DNA of 64,000 bases from Chrysomallon squamiferum (GCA_012295275.1 CM022665.1:28670446-28734445), one strand, 5' to 3'; shown: positions 46,941 to 59,719, counted from the stretch's first letter. Numbers and translations are program-made. The notes: generated from the letters alone by a model not told the origin.

Positions 46941-49732
46941 CTACTTCTTTGAAACAAATGGAAGATCCTCAGATTTGTTTTCTGGGTCATTGATAAAATC
47001 TACCAAGATTGAACATGATTTCGTTAAATCTACACTACTCAGTTCCCCCAAATCCATACTGGGTAAAGAATATGTAGATGAAATTGTGTAATGTGAGTCA
47101 TTTGTATCTGATGTATGAGATACAACTGATGTTTCTATAGAGCCATGAACTGCATCTGGAGAGGTTGTATCCTTTTGATGAGATATACATGATGGCTCTA
47201 TGAAATCAGTTGGCAATTCTGTGTTTTGTCTGTCTGTTGGATGAAATGTATTGGACGGTTCTGTACAGCTCTTCTGAATAGTTGGACTTTTTCTTTTCAG
47301 ATATGTATCTGCTGGAGAATGTTCTGAAAAATATAATGATGACTATAAACTGGTTTATTAATACTAATGTTACTTGATACTTGATTCTGAACATCATCAT
47401 GAAGTGTAAGTCTACAAAAAGGAACCTACAGGTCCCAACTGTAAAAATGATTTACCGTGAGGCAATGGAGAATAAATGTTCAAGAACTACTATGCTACAT
47501 AATGCATAATCATTAACGTCTGATTAAAAATTTCCAGTTTTGGCTAATGGAAATTCAAGTTGGCTAATTTTTTGGCTACCGTTACTTTTGATCCAAGGTG
47601 ATGACCCTAATGTAATTGAAGCAGTTTTAGAGGAATGTCTAAGAAATAAGGTTTTTATTTTAGATGTAAAATTTAGAAAGGCCATATATGTTAATTTATA
47701 TTGGAGAAATGTTGTGTATATGTTAATTTACATTAGTAAAAGATTATAGACAGTTCTTGAATTTCTCATTCATTAACAGAAACTTAACACTTCTAACTGG
47801 AAATTGTTTATTACATATTTATTGTAATTGAATTGTTAGTCTCAAGTTCCTTCCAATCCAGTTCATTACATATGATGATCCACAGAGAACAACTATGTTT
47901 TGAAATGAATAAATAATAATAATTATTATTAATATAATATACAGACACATATATATATCTTACTCTTATGTAAATAATCCTACTTAAATAAATAAAGCCC
48001 CAACTAAATTATGAACAAATTTAACATAACAAATTGTGACATACTGTGAAGCAGATTTAAACAAATTTTCATAACATCTCAGTAGTTTACAATAGTGATC
48101 AAAAGTAACTTTTAAATCACCTGAAATTCCCTGTTCTATTTCCTTCTCTTTAATGTTCTGATTGGCAGTTTCTTCTGACATTTTCAGACCTAGAAGAGAA
48201 AAAAACATTATCAAACACACTGACAATTTAGAAAATTCCAGAAATGTTTGATATTATTAAAATTTATAAATATCTTTATTTGTTACAACATAAACCTGGT
48301 TATGTGTAATCAAACAATATACAAATCGGATAAGATAAGTCATATTTATGGGTGGCATGCATATAAAGACAGATGTAAAAACTTAACTACAACTGTATTC
48401 ACAAGTTAACATTCAAACACACTGTTCTAAGGAAGGAAAAAAGTATCTTATTTAACAGCACATTTTTAATCCATAGATGTATGGCATCATCTATCTTATA
48501 TGATTTGTGTGGGTTTTAGCAGTTCTCAGTAGTACCTATAGGTGGGGTTATGAACAAGAAGTTATGAACATGCATAATGTAAATGTATTTATTTCATATG
48601 ATTGTCCTTGGTGATCCTTTGAATTGTGTACCTGTGGATAATGTGGGCTATGTGTGTGTGTGTGTGTGCAGATATTAATAGATAAACAGACAAACAAATA
48701 TACTGTTACTTAAAGAATCTGTTTCCATTTCATCCACACAGAAATCTTATTTAAAACGAGTGCTATTTCTGTTTGCATTTCTAATCTGGCTAGTATGTAG
48801 TACATCTTTTACCATATTTTTAAAGGTATAAAATCATTTATTTAATCCAAAGCTGCATCCAAAACAACAAACAATTCATCAATTGCAAGCAAACTAAATT
48901 TAAAGATTTTTTTTTTTTTTTAAATAACCCTCTCCCCCAAAAACATGCTATACATATTAACATTTTGATGCTGTTTCATATTCACTGGTAGAATGAGGCC
49001 ATTTTTCAGTCAAAGCGTGTGCTTTCCTCTTTTTCTTTTGGATATGTCCAGTATCTGAAAATACAAGTGAAAGCAGCTTATCATATGTTTTAAATGAGCA
49101 TATGACTATAAACATTTATAAAAATTTCATTTAAGTATTGTTATTGCCATTTATTACTATAAACTAATGTAGTGACAAAAATACACTGATGCAATCAAAA
49201 TCAAATTATTTCAATAATACATACATAACAAATATACCTGCACATACTCAGACATATACATTCATACACACAAACACACATATACTACAACCATGTACAA
49301 AAATAAATTTAGAAAAAAAGAAATACTGTCAGTATAAAACACACACACGTTTGATTAAAACATACACACAATCACATTTACAAAAATAAATATAAAAATA
49401 CAAATATTGAAAAAACATACACTGCCACGTATATGTTTTATAATTGTGTACCCATAAAATATGCACACCTATACACACTAATATACCTGTGTCAGCTTTG
49501 TAGCAGAACTTCACTTCATCCATTTCTTCAGTAGACAAGCACTTCAAAATCAGAAACACTTCAACATCTTCTTCTGTGTTGACATATCTGTATTTGGGCA
49601 CTCTGAATAGAATTAAATGCTGAAAGAAAAATGGTTTTCATTAATTAAAACAAGTCTTAGATATTACAAATTTATATACAGTAATTCCATGAAAGTACTG
49701 CATGTAAAAAAAACACCAGTTTAAAACTCAAC

Positions 49733-49789
<57 letters not shown>

Positions 49790-50056
49790 ATACAAAAACA
49801 TACAAAACAAGAATTGCAGAATATAACAACAGCATCAGTGATAAAAATAAGAACAGTGATGATAATAATAATAATAATAATACCACAAAAACAACAGTAA
49901 TAATAAAATACAAAACCTTGTAAAGTATATCTGGCTCTACAGGTTTAAATTTTGCAGACTGCCACAGACAGTTTCCATCAGTATCTCTCTCTTCCAGGTA
50001 CACTTCATAATCCCCTAGAACAAATTATAAAGATCTGAGTCTTTTTCTATTTACAA

Positions 50057-50088
<32 letters not shown>

Positions 50089-50215
50089 ATTTTACAAGGT
50101 GTATTTAATAATTTGTATTTTGTAGAAAAATAAATATTTTAATTTATGGTGAAATATAAAGGGCAGCTAACAACATACATCTGACTCCAGTGTGGTAAAT
50201 AAAATGAAGAAGAAG

Positions 50216-50250
<35 letters not shown>

Positions 50251-53200
50251 TTTCCTGCAAAATGCAAGTGTCAGTTTTTCCCTGTACAAAGCTGCAGTTA
50301 TTTCCCTTCGACAATAAAAAATATTTCGTGAAATTTAATGAGATGCAGATTAATAATAAATTTTTCTAGAACAGAAGATCAATGACTAGACAAATGAAGT
50401 AAATAATACTGATTTGTGTAAAATGATTAAACTATGAAGTCAATGATCAACAAATGAAGTAAATAATACGGATTTGTGTAAAATGGCTAAACTGTCAAAC
50501 TGATTATTAACAAATGAAGTAACCATTAATATTATTTAAAAAAGGGGGTAAAAAACAGAAAAACTTGAAGCAGAAATACCTGGTTGAATGTCAGGAGAAT
50601 CTTCTCTAGTAAAAATATCTATTGGTTCATTTCCCGACCCTCTCGCAGAGGAACTAACATGGCTGAGTCTGAGAATCCTGAGTTTACAACCTTCAGCTGA
50701 ATTCAAGTACAAATTAAAATACATTGTATATGTATGTGCTCATGTCTTCTTTTTCTCATAAAATATCTTCGAGTATACCTGTAGTTTACATATATTTTTT
50801 ATACTACTGTCTAATTTATTTTAATAATTTATGTCTCATTCTTTGCTGATAATGCAGCATGTGAATAAGATAACTAGTTTTAGTGCAATTTATTTTAATA
50901 AATTTAGACTCATCCTTTGCTGATAATAAAGTATGTCAATAATATAGTTCTAGCAGCACCAATACTTTGTTAAAAAAAGACCCAAATCATTTATGTACAT
51001 ATATGATATCCTACGTGTGGGAAGGATTCACTGCTGTAAAACAAAAATGAATAGTCCAGCACACTGCAGGATCTGGTCTTCTCTCTCTTGTTTTATATAT
51101 ATATGATTTGTCTGATGTGATATAATCATTGATTAAAACTATTTTGAGTGAATTATTAAGTAAAAAAAATCTTCTTTTTTCCAGATTTGAGGAGGTTTGC
51201 GTTCACATCTCAAGGGAGATAATTAGCAAGTTACAAATGATGTAAATGATGACATTAAATTAAAACTTTGATCTGACAAATTCACGATGACCCTGGATAT
51301 TTTACATGATTTAGTTATTCGTGTACCAACAAAAAAGAATTAGTCATAACAAAATGTAATTCTAAACAGTTAAGAATCAAAAGTCATGATATCTATTTTT
51401 ACCTTGGTTTCGAATGATTTTTGATTTCTTTTCAATTGTTGAATCATTCAGTTCAATGCAAATGCACAGCTTCACCATTTTAGTGTCAAATTTATGGTTT
51501 TTATCTGCAAATTCTGGAAAGTAAGAAAAAATCCCAAGAATGAATGAGTACAAACTGATATTCTAAATTAATATTAATTTACAAAACAAAAGGCAAAAGA
51601 AAAGGGAAAAGAGAAATAGAAATGAAAATGTTAAGATGCTTTATTTACCTTTAAAAGGTGGAGGCAAATGTGTTTTGCGTGATTCCAGCTGTTTACAAAT
51701 CTCTGCTGACTTTGCACGTGTAATTTGCAGATATGGAATGCTGTAAGTAAAATTAATATTGTTATCAAACATTTGCTGAGTCAGATTAAATGTCGTTGAA
51801 TGTTTAATGTAACTAGTTTTCAGAAACAAATATGGTAATGGCAATATCAACACTGCATTTGAAGCCCTTCACAAACCATATCACATGCGCCACACCACTG
51901 ATGTGACTGTGATGTTTGCATGTGCAGCTGGTCACATTGCTACAGTGACACATATTTGCATTGTTATTTACCTTCAAAACTCTGGTACAATGACAAAACA
52001 TTATGAAATGATATTAAGATGAAACATTTGTTAAGTTTTAATTTCACACAGAACATATACCAAGGAAAGCAAAGCTATTTCTGTGACAAATTAACCACTA
52101 CTTGTTTTAACTTACTGGTGTGAACTATCCCAGTCTGAATTGTATCATGGCATTTCGCTTCCGAAAATTGTATTAAATTTGACCAATGACATAAATGCAT
52201 GTTCAAAATTGTGAAATTCCTTTTGTCATTAAAATACATCCCACTGATAAACAAACAATTAATTAAACTTATAATACATTTTACTGTCTGACTAAATTTC
52301 AAAATAAATAATACAAATTAATTATAAAAAATAAAATTTATAAAATTCAAAGATTATTAAACAGGAAAAATAAGAAGCTAATAACCTTACGATTTCTGAA
52401 GAAACTCGTTTTTTAAATGTTTCATGGCAGTAAATGCCATTTTTACATTTCTTTCCAGTAAGACCATTTGGGTGTGGAATGTTATCACCATTTGTATCAA
52501 TGCAAAATATTTTCATTTCTGATCCTGCTGGTATGTTTGTCAGCTGAAAATGATCAAAAGTGTAGAAATTTTAATATAAAACACAGGTACAGATTTAGAA
52601 TCCCTTATCCAAAATGTTTGTAACTGCAGCTGTTTCAATTTTTGGAATATAAGGAGCTAGAAAACCTGAGATTAGGAACTAAACAAGAAAGCCATTTATG
52701 CTTTGTATACATCATATACAGATAGTTTGCAAGTAACTTTTATACATTTGTTTTCTTATAATTGTTTTGCATGGAAGAAGGTTTGTGCATACTAAATAAT
52801 CTGAAAATTGTAATATATCACTGTCTTAGTAGCCTAAAAAAAGTTTTGTATTTCAGAGATTTTCAGCTTTTGGAATTTTGGATACGGTAACAGCAACCTA
52901 CATTAAGATGGTTTTATGAATATACAGTGGTACCTATAGTTACAAGTGCTCCAACTTATGTTTTTCAATTTTTTTCTTTGAGTTGTGAGCCAAAATCTGA
53001 GTTACAAGCAAGCTTCAGATATGCCACTGCTAGTTGGCGCAATGAACAACACAACATCCAACCAGCATCCTGCGTCTTACTCATTAGCTTCACATGGATA
53101 CCTAACCATGGAAGCATCTCTGTTGTTTTGTGCAGTATTTTGCCAAATTTTCATGGATCCTAAGAAAGTGAGTGCAAAGGACAGTGCTGAGAAGAAGTGG

Positions 53201-55566
53201 ATGATGTCCATTGAAATAAAGCTTGATTTCATAGAAAAACATGAGAGATATGTGCGTGTTGTCAACATGGCTAGGCAATACAAGCGTAGTACTTTTACGA
53301 TATGTACCATACTGAAGCAGAAGGAGTCGATAAAGGATATAACTCCAGCCAAAGGTTTAAAATAATTTCTAAGCTGCAGACCTCTGTCCATGAAAAGATG
53401 GAGAAACCCTAACCCTGTACACTTTACAAAACCAATTTATTTCTTTACATTCTCTTTTATTTTGTTTTTATACAATATTTGTCATTTATACATATATTTT
53501 TCTTATTTAAACTCATTACAAAAAAAATGGGGTGGGATTTGGGGGGCTGGAATGGATTAATGGTATTTCAATTAATTTCATTTGGGAAAATTGGTTTTAT
53601 ATACAAGCAAATTGAGTTATGAGCTTGGTCATGGAACGAATTAAACTCGTAAGTCAAGGTACCACTGTGTATATGTGTATTAGTAACTGTTATTGGTATA
53701 TTGATATAAATAGATATATTAAGTAATTAATAAAACAAATAAAATAATAAACTTTTAAATTAAATTAAATTTATTAAAAATATAACAAACATCAAAATAA
53801 AATAAAAAACACTTAAACCTTACCATTATTTTTAAAAATGGCATGTCTCGCTGTTTTCTTGCTGTTCTTTTTTCTCCATCATAGCGAAATCGTTGGTAAT
53901 GAAGTTGTGATATAATTTCAATATGTTCATCTGGCAAGGAAAATTTGATGACTGATTGATATATATATTTATTAAGAAAAATTTCTCTTGATTTATTACA
54001 ATGAAAATATAGGCAAAAGCATAAAACCATTTGAGAAAGTTTTATTATAATTTATGATAATAATAATAAATTTCTTTGGCATCATAGTTGTTATTCATCC
54101 TATAATGTGAGATATATACATGGAAAAAAGTTATGCATCAACTAAGATAATGAATTATAATATGTCACAAGTAATTGCGACTGTATATTGGTGATGATTA
54201 TCACTGAATTCATGGTGACAAACAAGTGCATTGTGCCTTCTATGCTTTTTCCAAAAGCCAAAATGTTCTCATCCTAGATATGATTATTTAACTCCACTTT
54301 CCTATAAAGCTCAATCATTCATTGCTAACATGGCACAAAGGGGATATCAGAAGATGACAGATAATGGTAATGCATTCAACAGGGATGTCAGTTGACTGGC
54401 AAGGAAACACAAGCAAACCAATGCTGTGATGAACCTTTAGCAACACGTTCTGTCTTAAAGCTTCATTCACTACCAAATTAACATCTGTCCTTCACAATTT
54501 TGAGGAGCCACTAGAAATCATCAGATATGTATTCAGAAGAGTCATCGAGTGCCCTCCAGAGGCTTATCACCAGTGCAGAATATATTTGGCAATATGTTTA
54601 GAATTAAACTTTATTAGTCACAGTGAATCCTCTTTACTTTTTTTCAGGTTATACATTGTTTGTGTGTGCCACGTGCATGTGTGTTTGTGAGTGTGGTGAG
54701 TGAGACAGACATGAGAAAGATATTGATTTAATTTAATATGAAGTAGGTATTAAAACTTGTATTATTAGTTACATGGCAGTGATGTCATTTATCTAACTAC
54801 AAATAATTAATTTAAAATATTATAATTTTTTATATATATAGTATATCTAAAAATATAAACTGAAATACAGTGGTACCCTTGGGGTTGAGCAAAAGTATCC
54901 CTGTACAGCAGGACAAACATTTACAGACAATTTTATTTACTATCTTTAGTCACACTCATCACATCAGTACCCAGATTGCTGAAGCAAGATCATGGCTTTC
55001 TCCTAAAATACAGCTGCAAATAATCAAGTTCATTGATGGATGTAAATAAATGTTATTTTGCACATCCTAGAACTTATAATATGCATAAGGTGTTTTTAGT
55101 TTTTTTTCAAATACTGTGTTCATAAACCCAAATAGAACTCATATTTGTGCCAGCTGCTCCATCTGTTCAACCTTAATAGTCCACTAAGACATGGTGTTTA
55201 TAAAACATAAATAAATGCATGGAATGATGTTGAATGTTTTAATTTTCATAATTATATACCAAATGGTTTGAATTCAAATGGTTTGACAGGCTAAACTTGG
55301 TGGGCTCTTCTGATTCAACGAAAATAAAACTCCCTGTATGCACTGTGCAGTGCAGGAAATGGACGATGCCACCTTTAAAAATATCATATAAAGCTGCCAT
55401 ACAATAAAATTATTTATTTTAGTAAAATCAAATCCCAATCAATATGACTGTCCATTTTAGCAGTAAAATAATAATTTTAAAAATGCTGTCTGCATCTGCT
55501 GATCTAAGGGACACATCTACTGAAAAACAGTTGGGGCTCAGAAAAGTGTATGTACATCATAGGTGG

Positions 55567-55603
<37 letters not shown>

Positions 55604-56184
55604 TACACAAAGTAATTTTATCTTGGGGGTCTCCATAAAAAAGGTACCACTGTATATAATTTGCTTTAGAACAAGAAATATAAATAACATTTTTACCTTT
55701 CTTAGTTGAATTTTCTTGATCATGATGCATATTTATGTCATTTGTTTGTCTGGATGGATGCTGTAACATAGAAGAAGTTAACAGTCAAACACACCTAAGT
55801 CAAAACATTAGCTAAAAAATGCCAACGAAGGCCTTGTTATATATTTATTTATTAAATGTGGGGAAAATCAACAATGGATGTTTTATTAATATTTATTATT
55901 TTTTTGTTAAGCTGATGACATGAGAAAGTAAACCCATTCTGACAAGACAAACTAGTTGTGAGTTAGCGGAAAATATTTATATATATACATTCTCAACAAC
56001 AGTGTCAGGGCCTTTGATAAACCAGTTTCAAAACACAGGCTGGAAAGGATCCTGCAATATCTGAGAAATAAATGCATTTAGAGTTTTTGTCAAACAACTG
56101 TAAAAAACAAAATTGTTTTTATTCATTTTTACTCACATGAGCAATTTCTTTTGTAACTTCCTTGAAAATACTGGATTTTGCCAT
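46941..56184 (-). CDS. Divergent Rel/NF-kB-type transcription factor
   Basis: Twelve coding exons in phase (high to low): 56137-56184, 55697-55760, 53824-53930, 52386-52543, 51649-51740, 51403-51513, 50580-50696, 49917-50014, 49487-49619, 48986-49054, 48121-48189, 46941-47323; 482 residues. The Rel-homology N-half shows R-F-R-Y-D-G-E (51-57) in place of the usual R-F-R-Y-x-C-E-G, then I-P-H-P-N-G-L-T-G-K-K-C and a family-like helix near 127-156. The C-terminal immunoglobulin-like dimerisation part covers about 198-309 (K-L-R-I-L-R-L; F-R-V-P-K-Y). The basic run K-K-K-R-K (316-320) sits where Rel proteins carry their nuclear signal. A Ser/Thr-rich tail follows; no ankyrin repeats are seen. Rel dimers bind kB sites and control immune and developmental genes. 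Loss of the redox cysteine and overall divergence suggest altered binding. The start is the ATG four bases after an acceptor, so a 5' leader exon exists. The last three exons are alternatives in part. Confidence 0.84.
48957..49054 (-). CDS. Alternative terminal exon of the Rel gene (short form)
   Basis: If the GTGAAT donor at 48985 is not used, exon 10 reads on for nine more codons to TAA at 48957-48959. This ends the protein at 341 residues, just after the K-K-K-R-K nuclear signal and without the Ser/Thr-rich tail. Exon 11 can likewise read through its donor at 48120 into a stop at 47984-47986. All three C-terminal exons begin in the same phase, so exon skipping would also keep the frame. 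Which forms are made cannot be told from DNA. Confidence 0.5.
49733..49782. repeat. (CA)n microsatellite in a Rel intron
   Basis: Uninterrupted CA run of about 50 bases. Confidence 0.9.
50057..50087. repeat. (TAA)n microsatellite
   Basis: One of three TAA arrays in adjoining Rel introns; the others are near 49861-49882 and 50217-50250. Confidence 0.85.
50391..50523. repeat. 60-bp tandem repeat, about 2.3 copies
   Basis: The string CAAATGAAGTAAATAATAC and what follows recur with an exact 60-base period at 50391 and 50451, with a partial third copy at 50511. Copies differ at a few bases. It lies in the intron between Rel exons 7 and 8. Confidence 0.9.
52925..53667 (+). mobile_element. Internally deleted Tigger (pogo/mariner) transposon
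   Basis: Both ends begin CAGTGGTACCT reading inward, and the left end abuts TA (52923-52924). The expected right TA has changed to TG. The 743-bp element keeps the start of a Tigger transposase and lacks the DDE part. It lies on the plus strand inside an intron of the minus-strand Rel gene. Confidence 0.85.
53150..53365 (+). pseudogene. Tigger transposase N-terminal fragment (CENP-B-like helix-turn-helix)
   Basis: The frame 52985-53365 contains, from about 53150, the order M-D-P-K-K, K-W-M-M-S-I-E, K-L-D-F-I-E-K-H-E-R, A-R-Q-Y-K-R-S-T and C-T-I-L-K-Q-K-E-S-I-K. This is the first DNA-binding domain of Tigger/TIGD proteins, which normally continue for over 400 residues. Here a stop follows at 53363-53365, after which a short related piece (V-H-E-K-M-E-K) appears in another frame. 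A DNA-binding peptide without a catalytic domain could still be encoded, but expression is unknown. Confidence 0.75.
54868..55652. mobile_element. Non-autonomous Tigger-like MITE
   Basis: It starts CAGTGGTACCCT and ends AGGTACCACTG, with TA on both sides (54866-54867 and 55653-55654), giving a 785-bp element. The interior has no transposase similarity and includes a CA microsatellite at about 55567-55600. It lies in the same Rel intron group as the element at 52925. Confidence 0.8.
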
Positions 56185-56295
56185 TTTCCTAGAAAACAAA
56201 CAGATTAACATACCAGATATGTTTATGTTTTGATAATGGTAACATTGAAAAATTGAATCAACAGTAATAGAGGAGTGTCTGTGGTAGTGTCTCTA

Positions 56296-56320
56296 TAAAC
56301 ACACACACACACACACACAG
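56296..56320. repeat. (AC)n microsatellite
   Basis: About a dozen AC units just upstream of the Rel coding start, with a short TA array near 56384-56402. Confidence 0.8.
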
Positions 56321-58223
56321 AAGTCACAAAATGTGGTTTGGGATGAAATCTTAAATATTCAACACCCATTTCTGTAACCTTTATATATATATATATATAT
56401 ATGAAATAAATGTATGGTGCAGTTATAAGATAAAGTGGCTTTGTAACAAGAAAGTATTCATTTCGTAAAATAAAATTATAATTATTTGTTATCACCTAGA
56501 TTTGAAGTTCAAGATAAGATAAAACAAAGCAAAATTTCAGTTATATATCTTTATTTTCTTTTTATCCTTTTGTGTAGATACAGATATACATTTTTAAATT
56601 ATTTGGATCAAATTATTAATTTTTTTTTTCAGCCTATTTTTTTAATCAATGAGATGTTCAATATGAATTCACCAATCTGCAAATATCCTGAAAGACTAAA
56701 AGCACTTGGCTGAACTTTTGTGTATAAAAATAGAATCTGCATAAGAAAGACAGAAATCTAAGCTTTTGACTGGCCAAAATTTCAAAGTAATGAATTTAGT
56801 CATTGCTTAGCACAAGCATTTTTCAAGTAAATTCCTTTTATAGACACTTGGACATTTTTTATTTTTGCTCTTCTTTTTTTTTTAAATTCTTTTTCTTTTA
56901 ATGCTATGGTTCATAGCTCCACATCCCCAAGGTTTAGGGTGTGTGAAAAAGCAAGCAATGTATTGTATGGATTTGAAACTGATGGGTTTTTTAACAGTAC
57001 TATGCAGTCTGTAACGTAAATTTCAAAGGTTTTTAAGTTATTGATTCTGTTCTTTTTCTTTTCTTTTAAAAAAGAGAATCCAAAAGTTGCTGTTTTCTTC
57101 TTTTCTACAATGAATAGTCTTCTAACCAGGCCATTTTATCTTTTAATTGCACTGAACAAGTAACAGAAGCACAATACATTTACTTCATGTTGGGCACCAT
57201 CTTTACTTCGCTTATGTTGTTACGAATCCATTGTGTGATTGTGCCTCCATCTTGGTTCACAACTCATCAGTTATTTTGGCACAGAACTTGTCGGCAAAAT
57301 GTTTGTTACAGACTAAGACGAGGAGTCATTCTACCCCAAATCCGTAAAGGATTTGAGTAGTTTATTTATTTCTGAAACTCGAAAAAGCGGGGGGAGGGGA
57401 ATAATAATTATAATAATTTTAAAAAATAATAATAATCTACGGTCACGTTACTTCATATTTTTGTAGCTATTGATCTAAAAATAGCTTCATTTATGATCGT
57501 TTATTGAGAACTATTTAAACAGTACGTTTTTATTTTATTTTATTTCTGTGGTTGTGGACATGCCCTGGAAATAAATATTAATTAGTTTCAGTGTGAAAAA
57601 ATTAACCATGATGCCTATGAAACCTGGTTCAAAATATACTACAGCCTACATACAAAATAAATAATACTGTATCAATGCTAACGCATTTCAAAAAATTATT
57701 TCAAGAGATTTCTTTATCAAATTTGCATTATCTATTTAATAAAGTGTTATTTTTATGAAGACCTTAATGGAGGAAGACGTACTGAGTTAAATATTATATT
57801 TTAGGTCTGTTTCAATTGGTGGATAAACATGAGATCATTCCTCAGTAAAAGAATTTTGTTTACTACTACAGACGACCATATAGAGTTGTCGTTCCTGAGG
57901 GGTTATTTTTCACGAATCGATTCACATCAAATGGCTATTAAACAATAAATACAGGGGTTATTTGTAAAATACAAAGCAGAATGTAAAAGAAAATAGGTCT
58001 AAATGTTGCATTTAATAATCTTTTCAGCGTAGTCGACCGTTTTCGTTTTTTACGAATTTTTTTTTTCTATCATTCAGCTGTCATTTTTACCTATTTCCCT
58101 GTTTCGCTTTATTTTCCGATTTTCAGTTACATCCTTTTACGAAATGACCCTAACAAAATATACTGATATTTGATATCATTCTGCTTTAAGACGTACAGTA
58201 AATTAGCATAAAATGTTGAGGTT

Positions 58224-58255
<32 letters not shown>

Positions 58256-58802
58256 TTTAATGCGAGCGCCCCTAGCGGCCGTTAGCATTACTGAATATAG
58301 GTCGCCCAGTATAAAGTTTCTTATTCGGTGTCCTCTTTGGTTTGAAATTTGCTTCATAAAGTCCACTCCTACATTCAAACAGTTTCTCAAAAACATCTTG
58401 TCAATATTTGTTCTTAAATCTTAGCCAGGTGAAATTCAACTTCTACTCCATTTACATTAACATCACCATACTTTGTATGCAACTTTTGTAAGTACTATTA
58501 CAGTATAATTCATTATCCATTCTGTTTTTGTCCCTTCTAAATTTCATCAACTAGATGGGTTTTTTCTCTGTTTAACTTGACATAAACTTTGTGTTTGTAA
58601 TACAAATAGAAGGGGAGTTATGAATTTTCAAACATTTAATTTCTAACCACGTGAATGGTCTAGAACAAATAAATGATTTTTTTTTTTTTTTTTTTTTTTA
58701 TCAACATTGGCATCACATATCAAGGTAGATGTACTTTGCATAGATACGAAATAAAATTAGAATACATATTTGCAATACATACTATGACATATTATAAAAT
58801 TA

Positions 58803-59129
58803 AAATAATAATAATAATAAAATAAATTAAAAATATTTGAAAATAATAAAAAAGAGGAATTTTTTTTTTTTTTTTCACTGAAATCAAAATCAAAATATCT
58901 ACAATTAGCGTAAGGAGTCAACCTTGTATTTCCTAAAAAGAATTTAAAAAATACATTTTTTTGTGGAATTCCCGATTATCAGAAATACCCGTTTATAATA
59001 GACTTATTTTTTAAATTTCTTTTTAGGAAATACAAGATTGACTCCTTACGCTAATTGTAGATATTTTTATTTTGGATTCAGTGAAAAAAAAAATCCTTTT
59101 TTATTTTATTTTTAAATATTTTTAATTTA

Positions 59130-59160
<31 letters not shown>
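58803..59160. repeat. Long inverted repeat, about 150-bp arms
   Basis: The left arm about 58803-58954 pairs with the right arm about 59008-59160. The best part (58897-58940 with 59021-59061, including CTACAATTAGCGTAAGGAGT) has one mismatch in over 40 bases. The outer parts are AT-rich with small indels. The loop holds a 35-bp sequence that recurs outside the hairpin. Confidence 0.85.
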
Positions 59161-59175
<15 letters not shown>

Positions 59176-59268
59176 AAATAATACCATTAACAATATGGCC
59201 GCAAACTGGGAATCCCATCTAAAAATAGATACTTTTGTGGAATTCCCGATTAGCAGAAATACCCGTTT
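58960..59268. repeat. Direct repeat pair, 35 bp, one mismatch
   Basis: TTTGTGGAATTCCCGATTA followed by T (or G) and CAGAAATACCCGTTT occurs at 58960-58994 (inside the hairpin loop) and again at 59234-59268. The 274-base offset contains the right hairpin arm and a TTA array. Confidence 0.9.
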
Positions 59269-59492
59269 GTATTTTCATTTTATTTTTTCTTCGTTTTCTT
59301 TATTTTTAATTGAAACAAACTACATAAAATCATGTTGTTTAACAGCTATAACCTCACCCTGTTCATGATATATCTGGTGAGAAAAAGAAAAAGAAACTAT
59401 GATGGATAAAACAGTAATCGTCGCGTATAAATGTCGATAGTAACAATATTGTTATTGTGGCGTAAACTATTAATAAATAAAAAGCAAACTCG

Positions 59493-59493
59493 C

Positions 59494-59536
<43 letters not shown>
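59493..59536. repeat. (TAA)n microsatellite
   Basis: About 14 TAA units. Confidence 0.85.
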
Positions 59537-59537
<1 letters not shown>

Positions 59538-59719
59538 TCTTGGCATAATTATTATAATCATTAAATTTAAATTAACGTACTTAATCGTTTAAAACCAGTT
59601 ACATTTGATTGAAAAAACATAGATCACAGTTTACAGTAGTACTACAAAGTTATTTTAAATCGATAAAATAACTTACAAATATTAATAATTATAATAAATA
59701 TGGCATCTACAGAACCTAC

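Noticed and set aside
47540-47749. 69-codon frame with a segment resembling a real protein (D-D-P-N-V-I-E-A-V-L-E-E-C-L)
   Set aside because: Starts only with TTG, lies in an intron on the opposite strand, and no family was recognised; possibly a fragment of a repeat.
50391-50523. Repeated units that might suggest a CRISPR array
   Set aside because: Contiguous 60-bp tandem copies without unique spacers, in an intron of an animal gene.
58258-58300. CTCF-like motif (reverse strand CCGCTAGGGGCGC)
   Set aside because: One G short of the usual core, so not called without binding data.
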